From contig NZ_JBBAXC010000007.1 of NCBI RefSeq assembly GCF_037120725.1, forward strand, positions 1 to 64,000: a stretch of 64,000 nucleotides of DNA. Reading direction: 5' to 3'. Positions 1 through 9,292 of this stretch are shown piece by piece. Both the position numbers and the translations under genes were made by a program. Origin of the DNA: Bacillus spongiae (GTDB lineage Bacteria; Bacillota; Bacilli; Bacillales; Bacillaceae_K). The notes below the pieces were generated by a model. That model worked only from the letters and a program-made list of their open reading frames with translations. It did no database searches and was not told the origin of the DNA. Numbering within the stretch: position 1 is the stretch's first letter; every line of letters starts with the position of its first letter.

Positions 1-116
1 ATTTCCCATAGCATTAGCTAGTAAGATCCCTGAAAGATGATCAGGTTGATAGGTTCGAGGTGGAAGCATGGTGACATGTGGAGCTGACGAATACTAATCG
101 ATCGAGGACTTAACCA
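1..116 (+). rRNA. 23S ribosomal RNA, 3' end (partial)
   Basis: The sequence matches the conserved 3' end of Bacillus 23S rRNA: the gtgacatgtggagctgacga segment followed by actaatcgatcgaggactta. The 5' part lies outside the window. It is followed by a spacer of about 135 nt and a 5S gene in the usual rrn order. The exact 3' end is estimated from the Bacillus consensus. Confidence 0.95.
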
Positions 117-251
117 AAAGAAAAAAGTGAAAGCGACTGTTCATGTGCGACAAGCACATAGGAGCTGTAGCTGGACAACGTAAGAACGGTGATTACTCAC
201 TCTTCATCAATCTTTATCTAGTTTTGAGGGTACAATCCCCAATTTAATATG

Positions 252-367
252 TATGGTGGCAATAGCAAAGAGGTCACACCCGTTCCCATACCGAACACGG
301 AAGTTAAGCTCTTTAGCGCCGATGGTAGTTGGGGGCTTCCCCCTGTGAGAGTAGGACGTCGCCATGC
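252..367 (+). rRNA. 5S ribosomal RNA
   Basis: This is a complete 5S gene of about 116 nt. It contains the conserved segments gaggtcacacccgttcccat, accgaacacggaagttaagc and gtgagagtaggacg, and its ends pair (tggtggc with gccatgc). It is the last gene of the rrn operon that enters the window from the left. No tRNA gene follows before the terminator. Confidence 0.96.
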
Positions 368-373
368 ACATTT

Positions 374-403
374 AAAAACAGCTCATCTTGAGCTGTTTTT
401 TTG
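374..403 (+). terminator. rrn operon terminator
   Basis: A 9-bp stem (aacagctca with tgagctgtt, loop tct) is followed directly by a run of T. It lies a few bases after the 5S 3' end, so it ends the rrn transcript. Confidence 0.88.
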
Positions 404-467
404 TTTATAATAAAAAAACTGAGTGATCACGAGATTTTCCTAAAGGTCCTTCTCTTACCATTATTTT

Positions 468-476
468 TGTTATAAT
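468..476 (+). promoter_or_regulatory. extended -10 promoter of the HEAT-repeat-like gene
   Basis: TGTTATAAT is a perfect extended -10 element, 33 nt before the start codon. I see no good -35 at 17 nt spacing, which fits an extended -10 SigA promoter. Confidence 0.5.
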
Positions 477-508
477 TGAAGAAATCTATTAAGTAGCAGG
501 AGGCTTTT

Positions 509-1498
509 ATGACATTAGTCGAAAATATTAAGAGAGGTCTTTTTTCTGATAATTCTTCCATACGAACGGTCTCTTTTCATATGCTTGAAGAAATACCGAA
601 ATTACCAGACCCATTATTAAAGGAATTGTTAGAGGCAGCGTGCGATTTTTCGGAAATAACGGAAGATGTATTGTATGTCCTTTTAGATCGAGATATTCCA
701 GGAAGTTGTATGGATAGTTTATTAAAGCTAATTGATTTACAGAATGATTCGATATTACGTGAACAAGCCTTGCAAATATTGGAATATACGGAGCCGGCCA
801 CACTTGTTCGCCATGAAAAAGCAATATCTTCTTATTTCTCTCCAGAAAAGATTGCTTTTTTTCATTTGCTTGCCAACGGCAATGAGAAAGAGCTATGGGA
901 TGAATTTCATTTAACGCTCGTTGCATTAAACACAGGAGAAGGAAATCTTTATAAAAAGACTAGAATGCTAGCCAAGGTAATCGCTCAAAAAGGTTTGATA
1001 GACGATTTTACAATTGATTCTGTGATGAATGATGATTTAAACGAAGGTATTTTTACATTTGAAGGAATCATAATGGTTTATATTATTGGGGTATTAAAAA
1101 AATCGAAGTACATACCGATTCTTTCGAATTTATTGTATTCAGAGGATGATTTCTTATTAGATGAAGTGGAGTTGGCATTGAAAAGCTTCCAAACAGATGA
1201 AGTTGTTCACGTATTAATCCCTTATTTAACCGATCCTCATTCAATGATTTATGCCGCTTCAATAGTGGGTTCCATTCAAACACCCCTTGCTACGAAGGCA
1301 CTTCAGAAGGCATATTTGGAGGTTCGTGACTTAGAAGAGAAATCGATTCTATTTGAGGTTCTATGCTATGGCTTAAGAGAGGATGCACTTCCAGAAATTA
1401 ATGATTTTTTAGCAAAAGGTTATACATCACAGCTAATTGATACCGAGGAAGCTGCTTATGGATTTTTTAAGTTACTGGAATTAAAGCGTGAGGAATAA
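509..1498 (+). CDS. HEAT-repeat-like helical protein, function unknown
   Basis: The 329-residue soluble protein is almost all predicted helix, with repeating helix-turn-helix units about 30 residues long and leucine-rich faces (for example around residues 17-45, 80-110 and 205-265). This looks like a HEAT or Armadillo-type solenoid, usually a protein-binding scaffold. There is no signal peptide, membrane segment or recognisable catalytic motif. An AGGAGG site 7 nt before the ATG fixes the start. The gene is monocistronic: it has its own extended -10 promoter and a terminator just after the stop. I do not recognise a named family, so the repeat assignment is inference from helix periodicity. 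Confidence 0.75.
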   Translation: MTLVENIKRGLFSDNSSIRTVSFHMLEEIPKLPDPLLKELLEAACDFSEITEDVLYVLLDRDIPGSCMDSLLKLIDLQNDSILREQALQILEYTEPATLVRHEKAISSYFSPEKIAFFHLLANGNEKELWDEFHLTLVALNTGEGNLYKKTRMLAKVIAQKGLIDDFTIDSVMNDDLNEGIFTFEGIIMVYIIGVLKKSKYIPILSNLLYSEDDFLLDEVELALKSFQTDEVVHVLIPYLTDPHSMIYAASIVGSIQTPLATKALQKAYLEVRDLEEKSILFEVLCYGLREDALPEINDFLAKGYTSQLIDTEEAAYGFFKLLELKREE

Positions 1499-1504
1499 AA
1501 GTAA

Positions 1505-1539
1505 GAAGGGTATAAACATCACGTTTATATCCTTTTTTT
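1505..1539 (+). terminator. terminator after the HEAT-like gene
   Basis: The arms agggtataaac and gtttatatcct enclose a short loop and are followed by a T run. It ends transcription 7 nt beyond the stop codon. Confidence 0.8.
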
Positions 1540-1615
1540 GTGTGCGCTTCTCCTATAGAAGCATCACACATTTTTTTTCGTATAGTCAATCTCCATTTTT
1601 TTTGAACCTAAATTA

Positions 1616-1798
1616 AGCTCCAGATGAAGCCCTAGAATTATGGCATAAAAATGAATCCTTGAGCAAAACGATTTCGGTTGATAGACAAAGTGTGCAAATG
1701 GAGATTGAAGAAAAGCTGTTAATATTGTATAGTACAGTCAATGTATTAGAATGGAATAAAGGTATAAACAACTTTACCAGCATCGATATGAAATGAAC
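1616..1798 (+). pseudogene. possible gene remnant without a start codon
   Basis: A frame of about 60 codons is open here. It has coding-like composition (many E, K, I and L) and ends in TGA, but has no start codon near its beginning and no ribosome binding site. It lies between the terminator of the HEAT-like gene and yebG. I do not recognise the residues. It could be a decayed gene or chance. Nothing else is visible between 1540 and 1888. Confidence 0.2.
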
Positions 1799-1888
1799 CT
1801 GTGAATCGTTCAATCGATTGAAACAGAAGATATTACATTGTCACTAAATAACGGATGATATATGATCAACAAAAAGGAAGATGTTAAG

Positions 1889-2083
1889 ATGGGTAAAAAA
1901 CGATTTGAAGTGAAAGAATCTGAGTCAATTGAAGACTGTTTAGCGCGAATGAAGCAAGAAGGTTATGTTCCTGTTAAACGTATTGAAAAGCCAATTTTTA
2001 AAGAGGTTATTCAAAAAGGAGTAAAAAGCTATGAGCCTATTGGTTCACAAATCATGTTTGAAGGAAAGCGTTTTGAAAGTTAA
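1889..2083 (+). CDS. yebG: NETI-motif protein, YebG family
   Basis: A small basic protein of 64 residues, starting MGKKRFEVKE. The N-terminal part has the pattern of the NETI family: a beta segment, then an acidic SIEDCLARMKQEGYVPVKR stretch and a conserved RIEKPIFKE segment. Its function is not known. An upstream in-frame ATG at 1862 lacks a ribosome binding site, whereas GGAAG lies 8 nt before 1889, so the shorter start is chosen. In B. subtilis the homologue also sits immediately upstream of purE. The assignment rests on sequence pattern plus position. Confidence 0.8.
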   Translation: MGKKRFEVKESESIEDCLARMKQEGYVPVKRIEKPIFKEVIQKGVKSYEPIGSQIMFEGKRFES

Positions 2084-2126
2084 AGGCGAACGATAGGAAG
2101 ATTATTTATATGAAACGTTCGAATTT
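2082..2126 (+). promoter_or_regulatory. candidate PurR PurBox pair
   Basis: Two inverted CGAAC cores lie upstream of the pur promoter. The upstream box is 2082-2094 (aaaggcgaacgat). The downstream box at 2114-2126 reads AAATTCGAACGTT on the minus strand, close to the Bacillus PurBox consensus AWWWCCGAACWWT. The spacing between boxes is 19 nt, against 16-17 in B. subtilis, and the first box is the weaker match. PurR with low PRPP would repress from here. Confidence 0.45.
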
Positions 2127-2129
2127 CTG

Positions 2130-2159
2130 TTGACTTTGATTTCCTCCTCTTGTTATGAT
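2130..2159 (+). promoter_or_regulatory. pur operon promoter
   Basis: TTGACT at 2130-2135 and TATGAT at 2154-2159 are separated by 18 nt. A TG dinucleotide precedes the -10 by one base (extended -10). The promoter abuts the downstream PurBox and precedes the riboswitch by about 25 nt. Confidence 0.75.
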
Positions 2160-2184
2160 TATGGAGGAAATCAAACAATTATAT

Positions 2185-2256
2185 CCCCTCATATATCCAC
2201 GGGAATATGGCCCGTAAGTTTCTACCCAATCACCGAGAATGATTGGACTATGAGGG
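2185..2256 (+). ncRNA. purine riboswitch aptamer, guanine type
   Basis: All hallmarks of the purine (G-box) aptamer are present: the P1 arms cccctcata and ctatgaggg, the P2 core ggaatatggcccgtaagttt, and the strand ctacccaatcaccgagaatg closing P3. The specificity base before TATGAG is C (gactatgag), which pairs with guanine or hypoxanthine; adenine riboswitches have T there. Ligand binding would stabilise P1 and allow the downstream terminator to form. Confidence 0.95.
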
Positions 2257-2307
2257 AAAGTAGACATCTTGGTTAAATATACTGGGATAATTTGGTCCCA
2301 ATCCTTG

Positions 2308-2360
2308 CCCCAAGTGCTCCTGCTTTCTCTCGTATAGAGACAGGGGCATTTGGGGTATTT
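2308..2360 (+). terminator. riboswitch expression-platform terminator
   Basis: A 15-bp stem with two G-T wobbles (2308-2322 with 2341-2355) is capped by a second TCTCT/AGAGA stem and followed by tatttctgtt. It lies between the guanine aptamer and purE, so it is the attenuator. I did not work out the competing antiterminator pairing. Confidence 0.85.
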
Positions 2361-2428
2361 CTGTTCAGACAAGAATGATAGAATGCAAGGTTTCTTAGCC
2401 TACTGTAAATTAAAGGAGGAATTATAGA

Positions 2429-2914
2429 ATGTCAGTTGTTGGAGTTATTATGGGAAGTACATCAGACTGGGATACGATGAAGCATACATGTGACATACTA
2501 GAGGAGTTAGAAATTCCGTATGAAAAAAAGGTTGTTTCGGCCCATCGAACACCTGATGAAATGTTCCGATATGCAGAAGAGGCAAGAGAAAGAGGAATAA
2601 AGATTATTGTTGCAGGAGCTGGTGGATCTGCTCACCTACCTGGGATGGTGGCAGCGAAAACAACACTTCCAGTTATAGGTGTACCTGTTCAATCGAAGTC
2701 CTTAAATGGAATGGATTCTTTATTATCCATAGTACAAATGCCAGGTGGCATCCCGGTTGCGACTGTGGCAATAGGAAAGGCCGGGGCGACAAACGCTGGA
2801 CTCCTTGCAGCACAAATTTTATCTATAGATGACGTAGAGGTCGCGAATAAACTTGAACATCGACGTGATACATTAGCACAAAAAGTGAGAGAAAGTAGTG
2901 AACAGCTTGTCTAA
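2429..2914 (+). CDS. purE: N5-CAIR mutase (PurE, class I)
   Basis: PurE moves the carboxyl group of N5-CAIR, made by PurK, to give CAIR, step 6b of IMP synthesis in the cytoplasm. The 161-residue length is typical of class I PurE. The phosphate-binding [10 protein letters not shown] segment lies at residues 8-17 and the conserved [11 protein letters not shown] loop at about 61-71. AAAGGAGG precedes the ATG. It is the first gene of the twelve-gene pur operon, directly behind the riboswitch. Its 3' end overlaps purK by 17 nt, which suggests translational coupling of the two enzymes. Confidence 0.98.
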   Translation: MSVVGVIMGSTSDWDTMKHTCDILEELEIPYEKKVVSAHRTPDEMFRYAEEARERGIKIIVAGAGGSAHLPGMVAAKTTLPVIGVPVQSKSLNGMDSLLSIVQMPGGIPVATVAIGKAGATNAGLLAAQILSIDDVEVANKLEHRRDTLAQKVRESSEQLV

Positions 2915-4052
2915 AACAATTATATCCCCTGGAAGTACGATTGGTATTATTGGCGGTGGACAATTGGGGAGAATGATGACCTTGGCGGCAAAACAGGCAG
3001 GATTTTCAGTCATTGTTCTTGACCCGACGAAAAATTCACCGAGTGGGCAGATTGCTGATGAAGAAATTGTGGCGAGTTATGATGATCGAGAGGCATTAGC
3101 AAAACTAGCGTCTCGCTGTGATGTCATTACGTATGAATTTGAAAATATTGACTATGAAGCATTGTGTTGGTTAGAATCGGTTGCTTATGTTCCGCAAGGA
3201 GCAGAATTAATTAAGGTGACTCAAGACAGGATCTTTGAAAAGCGAGCATTACTGAATGCAGGCGTAGAGGTTGCACCTTATGCTGAAATTAGAGAAGTAG
3301 ACGACCTTTATCAAAAGATTGATACTATTGGATACCCTGCGGTATTAAAGACAGCGCGTGGCGGATATGATGGAAAAGGTCAAGTTGTACTAAAGGAAGC
3401 GAAAGATTTAGTTCGAGCACAAGAACTGCTTCAGAACGGAGAATGTGTGTTAGAGAAATGGCTCTCATTTGATAAGGAGATTTCAGTTATTGTGACAAGA
3501 AATCCAGATGGGGAGCTTACGATGTTTCCAGTGGCAGAAAATATTCATCGGGATAATATTTTATTTGAAAGTATCGTTCCGGCAAGAATATCGGATGAGA
3601 CAGAAGCTGAAGCCTATATACTTGGGAAAAGAATTGCGGAACAATTTGGGCTGATAGGGACACTGGCAGTAGAGATGTTTGTTACATCGGAGGGGTCGCT
3701 ATTTGTAAATGAATTAGCCCCACGGCCACACAACTCCGGTCACTATACGATCGAGGCTTGTGAAACCTCTCAGTTTGAACAACATATCAGAGCGGTATGC
3801 AATTGGCCATTGAAATCTACTGAATTGCTAAAGCCCGTCGTTATGGTCAACATTCTTGGGGAGCATATAGATTCCTTATATAAAGAAATCCCATCTCGAC
3901 CGAATTGGTCTATTCACTTATACGGGAAAAAAGAAGCAATTGAAAAGCGAAAGATGGGTCATGTGACCATTATGACGGAAGAAATTGAGACGACTCTTAA
4001 TGAAATTACCGACAGCGGGGTTTTTTCCCCCCTGATGAAAGTGGAGGCATAA
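2898..4052 (+). CDS. purK: N5-carboxyaminoimidazole ribonucleotide synthase (PurK)
   Basis: PurK is an ATP-grasp enzyme that joins bicarbonate to AIR using ATP to form N5-CAIR for PurE. The N-terminal [12 protein letters not shown] loop is at about residues 16-27, the ATP-grasp glycine-rich loop [10 protein letters not shown] is near 152-161, and the metal-binding [11 protein letters not shown] segment near 273-283 is characteristic of PurK. The start is GTG at 2898. A TTG at 2907 would give MSKTI, closer to the B. subtilis N-terminus, so the start is uncertain by three codons. Length is normal (384 residues). Confidence 0.97.
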   Translation: MNSLSKTIISPGSTIGIIGGGQLGRMMTLAAKQAGFSVIVLDPTKNSPSGQIADEEIVASYDDREALAKLASRCDVITYEFENIDYEALCWLESVAYVPQGAELIKVTQDRIFEKRALLNAGVEVAPYAEIREVDDLYQKIDTIGYPAVLKTARGGYDGKGQVVLKEAKDLVRAQELLQNGECVLEKWLSFDKEISVIVTRNPDGELTMFPVAENIHRDNILFESIVPARISDETEAEAYILGKRIAEQFGLIGTLAVEMFVTSEGSLFVNELAPRPHNSGHYTIEACETSQFEQHIRAVCNWPLKSTELLKPVVMVNILGEHIDSLYKEIPSRPNWSIHLYGKKEAIEKRKMGHVTIMTEEIETTLNEITDSGVFSPLMKVEA

Positions 4053-4055
4053 AAA

Positions 4056-5354
4056 ATGATTGAACGTTACACACGACCAGAAATGGGTTCAATTTGGACA
4101 GAAAAAAATCGATTTCAAGCATGGTTAGAAGTTGAGATTTTAGCTTGTGAAGCATGGGCAGAGCTCGGTGAAATTCCACATGAAGATGTAGAAAAACTTC
4201 GAGAAAAAGCTAGCTTTGACGTTGACCGTATTAAAGAAATTGAAGAGGAGACCAGACATGATGTTGTGGCATTTACACGTGCGGTTTCTGAAACATTGGG
4301 TGAGGAGAAAAAATGGGTTCATTACGGCCTAACGTCAACCGATGTAGTAGATACAGCCTTATCCTATTTAATTAAACAAGCAAATGAAATTCTACTGTCA
4401 GACTTGGAGCGCTTTATTACTATTTTAAAAGAAAAGGCAATTGAGCATAAGCACACAGTGATGATGGGTCGTACGCACGGGGTTCATGCAGAGCCAACAA
4501 CATTTGGCTTAAAGCTTGCATTGTGGTATGAAGAAATGAAGCGTAATTTAGAACGGTTTAAGCAAGCGGCAGCTGATGTAGAGTTTGGAAAAATCTCTGG
4601 TGCGGTTGGAACATATGCAAATATTGATCCGTTTGTGGAACGATATGTGTGCGAAAAATTAGGCATTTCACCTGCTCCCGTTTCTACTCAAACGCTGCAA
4701 CGTGACCGACATGCACATTATATGAGTACGATCGCTCTTATTGGAGCATCTATCGAAAAAATGGCTGTGGAAATTCGAGGTTTACAAAAAAGTGAAACGA
4801 GAGAAGTAGAAGAATTTTTTGCAAAAGGACAAAAGGGGTCCTCTGCAATGCCTCATAAACGAAATCCGATTGGGTCGGAAAATATGACAGGAATGGCAAG
4901 ACTTCTTCGAGGCTATATGCAAACAGCATTTGAAAATGTTCCATTGTGGCATGAACGTGATATCTCCCATTCTTCAGCAGAACGAGTCATTTTTCCTGAT
5001 GCTACGATTACGTTGAATTATATGCTGAATCGTTTTGGGAGCATTGTAAAGAACTTAACGGTATTCCCGGATAACATGAAGCGCAATATGAATGCGACAT
5101 TGGGACTTATTTATTCTCAGCGTGTTTTACTCGCTTTAATTGATAAAGGAATGACACGTGAGGTAGCGTATGATACGGTTCAACCGAGAGCAATGGAAGC
5201 TTGGGAGACACAAGTGCCGTTTCGCACACTTATCGAAGGAGATGAGACGATTACGGCAAAGCTCTCTCCTGAAGAGATTGAGGCTTGCTTTGATTATCGC
5301 TATCACTTAAAGCATGTAGATACAATCTTTACTCGAATTGGATTAGATGGTTAA
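4056..5354 (+). CDS. purB: adenylosuccinate lyase
   Basis: PurB removes fumarate both from SAICAR, giving AICAR, and from adenylosuccinate, giving AMP. It acts as a homotetramer of the fumarase/aspartase superfamily. The fumarate-lyase signature [10 protein letters not shown] is at residues 262-271 and holds the mobile catalytic serine loop. The substrate-binding TSTDVVDTA and [12 protein letters not shown] segments are at about 89-97 and 138-149. The length of 432 is usual. GGAGG precedes the ATG, and only 3 nt separate it from purK. Confidence 0.98.
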   Translation: MIERYTRPEMGSIWTEKNRFQAWLEVEILACEAWAELGEIPHEDVEKLREKASFDVDRIKEIEEETRHDVVAFTRAVSETLGEEKKWVHYGLTSTDVVDTALSYLIKQANEILLSDLERFITILKEKAIEHKHTVMMGRTHGVHAEPTTFGLKLALWYEEMKRNLERFKQAAADVEFGKISGAVGTYANIDPFVERYVCEKLGISPAPVSTQTLQRDRHAHYMSTIALIGASIEKMAVEIRGLQKSETREVEEFFAKGQKGSSAMPHKRNPIGSENMTGMARLLRGYMQTAFENVPLWHERDISHSSAERVIFPDATITLNYMLNRFGSIVKNLTVFPDNMKRNMNATLGLIYSQRVLLALIDKGMTREVAYDTVQPRAMEAWETQVPFRTLIEGDETITAKLSPEEIEACFDYRYHLKHVDTIFTRIGLDG

Positions 5355-5372
5355 TCATTATCGTGATAAAGG

Positions 5373-5398
5373 GAAAGGCGAATAACCCTTCGCCTTTC
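5373..5398 (+). promoter_or_regulatory. perfect hairpin between purB and purC
   Basis: A perfect 10-bp stem (gaaaggcgaa with ttcgcctttc, loop taaccc) sits in the only gap of note in the first half of the operon. No T run follows, so it is not a simple terminator. It may be an mRNA stability or processing element. Confidence 0.45.
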
Positions 5399-5435
5399 TA
5401 ATATAAAAGTAAACTTCATATTTGGAGGAGTTTTA

Positions 5436-6146
5436 ATGGAAAAAAGAGAGCTTCTATACGAGGGAAAAGCGAAAAAAATCTATGCAACAAATGACAAAGA
5501 GATCGTTTGGGTTCAATACAAGGATAGCGCAACAGCTTTTAATGGTGAAAAAAAAGCGGAGATTGGTGGAAAAGCCGTTTTAAATAATAAAATTTCGAGT
5601 TTATTATTTTCAAAGCTTTCCGAGAAGGGCATTGGTTCTCATTTTATTCGCTCCCTGTCAGAGACAGAGCAGCTCGTAAAGAAAGTAGATATTATTCCAT
5701 TAGAGGTGGTTGTCCGCAATGTTGCGGCAGGTAGCTTATCTAAACGACTAGGGTTTACAGAAGGAACCCCATTAGCTCATCCTCTCGTCGAATTTTACTA
5801 TAAGGACGATGATCTTGGGGACCCACTATTAACGGATGAACATATTCATTTACTTGAGCTGGTCACGGATGAAGAAAAAAATGTGCTAAAGGAAAAGGCA
5901 CTTGTCGTGAATACGGTTTTACAGGAGCTCTTTTTAACTATTAACGTTGAGCTTGTTGATTTCAAGCTTGAGTTCGGAAAAGACAACGAAGGACGTATCT
6001 TGCTAGCTGATGAGATTTCACCAGATACGTGTAGACTATGGGATGTTAAAACGAAAGAAAAACTAGATAAAGATGTATTTCGTCGGAACTTAGGAGATTT
6101 AACGGAAGCCTATGAAACGATTTTAACGAGACTAGGAGGAGAATAG
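5436..6146 (+). CDS. purC: SAICAR synthetase (PurC)
   Basis: PurC condenses CAIR with aspartate using ATP to form SAICAR, step 7. The N-terminal LLYEGKAKKIY is the family start. The signature LPLEVVVRNVAAGSL-type segment (here IPLEVVVRNVAAGSL) is at about residues 87-101, and the second signature VDFKLEFGKD is near 174-183. At 236 residues it is the normal monofunctional bacterial length. GGAGG precedes the ATG. It follows purB after an 81-nt gap with a hairpin and is tightly linked to purS, 2 nt downstream. Confidence 0.98.
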   Translation: MEKRELLYEGKAKKIYATNDKEIVWVQYKDSATAFNGEKKAEIGGKAVLNNKISSLLFSKLSEKGIGSHFIRSLSETEQLVKKVDIIPLEVVVRNVAAGSLSKRLGFTEGTPLAHPLVEFYYKDDDLGDPLLTDEHIHLLELVTDEEKNVLKEKALVVNTVLQELFLTINVELVDFKLEFGKDNEGRILLADEISPDTCRLWDVKTKEKLDKDVFRRNLGDLTEAYETILTRLGGE

Positions 6147-6148
6147 AT

Positions 6149-6400
6149 ATGGTGAAAGTAAAAATCTATGTAACTTTAAAAGAAAGCGTTTTAGACCCAC
6201 AAGGAGCAGCTGTAAAAAGCTCATTACACAGTATGAATTATCATGATGTAGAGGATGTACGTATTGGAAAATATATGGAGTTAACATTACAAGATACTGA
6301 AAATGTGGAACAAAAAGTAAGGGAGATGTGTGATCGCTTATTATCCAATCCGGTTATTGAAGACTATTCGTTTGAGATTGAGGAGCGTGTAGGACGATGA
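6149..6400 (+). CDS. purS: FGAM synthase subunit PurS
   Basis: PurS is the small 83-residue subunit of Gram-positive formylglycinamidine synthase. It bridges PurQ and PurL so that ammonia can pass from the glutaminase to the synthase. The pattern [20 protein letters not shown] followed by a [15 protein letters not shown] strand is typical. AGGAGG precedes the ATG. It overlaps purQ by 4 nt (ATGA), and the S-Q-L order matches complex assembly. Confidence 0.98.
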   Translation: MVKVKIYVTLKESVLDPQGAAVKSSLHSMNYHDVEDVRIGKYMELTLQDTENVEQKVREMCDRLLSNPVIEDYSFEIEERVGR

Positions 6401-7083
6401 AATTTGCCGTAATCGTTTTTCCTGGTTCCAACTGTGATGTTGACATGTTCCATGCTATTCAAGACGAATTAGGCGAGGAAGTGGAATACGTATGGCATGA
6501 TGCTGATTCCCTTCAAGACTATGATGCTATCCTTTTACCTGGTGGATTTTCTTATGGAGATTACTTACGCTCAGGGGCAATCGCTCGTTTTTCAAAGGTA
6601 ATGCGGGAGGTTGTGTTAGCAGCAGAACAAGGAAAACCTATACTAGGAGTTTGTAATGGATTTCAAATTCTTCTTGAAGTAGGACTACTTCCTGGGGCAA
6701 TGAGACGAAATGAAAACTTAAAGTTTATTTGTGAAACGGTTCCACTTAAAGTCGAAAATAGGAACACAATGTTTACATCTGCTTATCAAGCAGGGGAAGT
6801 CATCCGTATTCCAATTGCGCATGGTGAAGGAAATTATTATTGTGATGCGACGACACTTGAAGCGTTGAAGGAAAATAATCAAATTGTCTTTTCGTATGAA
6901 GGTCACAATCCGAATGGCTCTGTTGAAAATATTGCGGGTATAACAAATGAAAAAGGAAATGTCCTTGGAATGATGCCACACCCGGAAAGAGCGGTAGATT
7001 CATTGCTTGGTAGTGATGATGGTTTAAAAATGTTCCAATCAATTGTACGACACTGGAGGGAATCACATGTCATTAATGCTTGA
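6397..7083 (+). CDS. purQ: FGAM synthase glutaminase subunit PurQ
   Basis: PurQ is a class I glutamine amidotransferase that releases ammonia for PurL. The catalytic cysteine is in GVCNGFQ, about residue 86. The His and Glu of the triad are in MMPHPERA, near residues 195-197. The oxyanion segment [12 protein letters not shown] lies at about 47-58. The length of 228 is normal. It overlaps purS at its start and purL by 17 nt at its end. Confidence 0.98.
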   Translation: MKFAVIVFPGSNCDVDMFHAIQDELGEEVEYVWHDADSLQDYDAILLPGGFSYGDYLRSGAIARFSKVMREVVLAAEQGKPILGVCNGFQILLEVGLLPGAMRRNENLKFICETVPLKVENRNTMFTSAYQAGEVIRIPIAHGEGNYYCDATTLEALKENNQIVFSYEGHNPNGSVENIAGITNEKGNVLGMMPHPERAVDSLLGSDDGLKMFQSIVRHWRESHVINA

Positions 7084-9292
7084 ACCAAACATCGAGAAAA
7101 TCAAGAACGAACAACTGTATAAAGAAATGGGTCTTTCAGACGAAGAGTTTTCGAAGGTAGAAAATATACTTGGTAGATTACCAAACTATACAGAGACGGG
7201 TTTATTTTCGGTTATGTGGTCTGAACATTGTTCATATAAAAACTCGAAGCCTGTTCTTAGTAAGTTTCCTACATCTGGAGAAAAGGTGCTACAAGGCCCA
7301 GGAGAGGGAGCAGGGATTGTTGATATTGGAGATGATCAAGCCGTTGTATTTAAAATTGAAAGTCATAACCACCCTTCTGCAATCGAGCCTTATCAAGGGG
7401 CGGCAACAGGTGTTGGCGGTATTATCCGCGATGTCTTTTCAATGGGGGCAAGACCGGTTGCGCTTCTTAACTCTTTACGCTTTGGAGAATTGGATTCTCC
7501 TCGTGTTCGCTACCTTTTTGAAGAAGTAGTAGCAGGAATTGCTGGATACGGGAACTGTATCGGGATTCCAACAGTAGGCGGTGAAGTACAATTTGATGCA
7601 GCATATGATGGTAATCCTTTGGTAAATGCCATGTGTGTTGGTTTAATTCAGCATAGTGACATTAAAAAAGGGCAAGCGCATGGAACGGGCAATACAGTTA
7701 TGTATGTTGGTGCAAAGACAGGTCGTGACGGTATTCACGGGGCAACCTTCGCATCAGAAGAATTGAGTGATGCGTCAGAGGAGAAAAGGCCAGCTGTACA
7801 AGTTGGAGATCCATTTATGGAGAAGCTATTACTCGAAGCTTGTTTAGAGCTTGTGAAGATGGATGCTTTAGTTGGAATTCAGGATATGGGAGCTGCTGGT
7901 TTAACATCCTCTTCTGCTGAGATGGCAAGTAAAGCTGGCTCAGGGATTGAGATGGATTTAGATAAAGTTCCTCAGCGTGAAACGGGTATGACGGCATACG
8001 AAATGATGTTGAGTGAGTCTCAAGAGCGCATGCTCATTGTCGTGAAGAAAGGCAGAGAGCAGGAAATTGTCGATTTATTTTCTAAGTATAACCTTGAGGC
8101 GGTTTCAATCGGAAAGGTAACGGATGATAAAATGCTCCGTTTACTTCAACACGGAAAGGTAGTTGCCGAAGTTCCAGTCGATGCATTAGCGGAGGATGCT
8201 CCTGTGTACCATCAGCCATCTAAGGAACCGGAATATTTCTCTGAATTTCAACAAATGGAAAACGAAATTCCTAAGGTAGAAGATTACAAAGAAACCTTGT
8301 TAGCCTTATTACAACAACCGACGATTGCAAGTAAAGAATGGGTTTATCGTCAATATGATCATCAAGTGAGAACAAATACAGTTGTTAGTCCAGGTAGTGA
8401 TGCTGCTGTTGTACGTATTCGCGGAACGAAAAAAGCCCTTGCGATGACGACAGATTGTAATTCTCGTTATCTTTATTTAGATCCAGAAATGGGCGGTAAA
8501 ATTGCAGTGGCAGAGGCGGCACGAAATATTGTCTGTTCTGGTGGAACACCACTTGCGATTACGGACTGTTTGAATTTTGGAAACCCTGAAAAACCAGAGA
8601 TTTTCTGGCAATTAGAAAAAGCAGTGGACGGGATGAGTGAAGCTTGTCGTGAATTAAATGCACCTGTTATCGGTGGTAATGTCTCTTTATATAATGAAAC
8701 GAATGGAATCGCTGTGTATCCAACACCAGTTGTTGGGATGGTCGGGTTAGTTGAAGATGTGGATCATATTACGACTCAGTCCTTTAAACAAAGTGGTGAT
8801 GTTATTTATGTTCTTGGTAAAGCGAAAGCAGATTTTGGTGGAAGTGAACTTCAAAAATTAACAGAAGGAAAAATTTATGGAAAAGCACCTGTTCTTGACT
8901 TAAACGTTGAGAAAGCAAGACAAGAGCTTGTCTTAAACGCTATTCGTGCTGGAGTAGTGGCTTCCGCTCATGACCTTGCTGAAGGTGGTTTGGCTGTCGC
9001 GTTAGCGGAAAGCTGTTTTAATACAAATGGTTTAGGTGCTAAGGTTGAACTTGAAGAATCTATAGTTGAGCTTTTTAGTGAAACACAGTCTCGTTATCTC
9101 TTATCTGTTAAACCGGAATACACAGCTCAATTTGAAGCAATCATTCCGGAAGCGAAGCGAATTGGAGAGGTGTACCAAACTGGAAGTCTAGCGATATCAA
9201 GTAATGACCGTGAAATTCTCTTTGCCCCGATTAAGGAGCTTGAAGAAGCTTGGAAAGGAGCTATTCCATGCTTGCTGAAATCAAAGGCTTAA
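7067..9292 (+). CDS. purL: FGAM synthase large subunit PurL
   Basis: PurL carries the ATP-dependent amidation of FGAR to FGAM, step 4, using ammonia from PurQ. This is the small Gram-positive form (741 residues) with two AIR-synthase-like halves. Conserved segments include [16 protein letters not shown] near residue 45, ESHNHPSA near 95, [18 protein letters not shown] near 268 and GGNVSLYNE near 534. An open frame extends upstream to a TTG at 7043, but GGAGGG lies 6 nt before the ATG at 7067 and B. subtilis PurL also starts MSL, so 7067 is chosen. Confidence 0.97.
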   Translation: MSLMLEPNIEKIKNEQLYKEMGLSDEEFSKVENILGRLPNYTETGLFSVMWSEHCSYKNSKPVLSKFPTSGEKVLQGPGEGAGIVDIGDDQAVVFKIESHNHPSAIEPYQGAATGVGGIIRDVFSMGARPVALLNSLRFGELDSPRVRYLFEEVVAGIAGYGNCIGIPTVGGEVQFDAAYDGNPLVNAMCVGLIQHSDIKKGQAHGTGNTVMYVGAKTGRDGIHGATFASEELSDASEEKRPAVQVGDPFMEKLLLEACLELVKMDALVGIQDMGAAGLTSSSAEMASKAGSGIEMDLDKVPQRETGMTAYEMMLSESQERMLIVVKKGREQEIVDLFSKYNLEAVSIGKVTDDKMLRLLQHGKVVAEVPVDALAEDAPVYHQPSKEPEYFSEFQQMENEIPKVEDYKETLLALLQQPTIASKEWVYRQYDHQVRTNTVVSPGSDAAVVRIRGTKKALAMTTDCNSRYLYLDPEMGGKIAVAEAARNIVCSGGTPLAITDCLNFGNPEKPEIFWQLEKAVDGMSEACRELNAPVIGGNVSLYNETNGIAVYPTPVVGMVGLVEDVDHITTQSFKQSGDVIYVLGKAKADFGGSELQKLTEGKIYGKAPVLDLNVEKARQELVLNAIRAGVVASAHDLAEGGLAVALAESCFNTNGLGAKVELEESIVELFSETQSRYLLSVKPEYTAQFEAIIPEAKRIGEVYQTGSLAISSNDREILFAPIKELEEAWKGAIPCLLKSKA

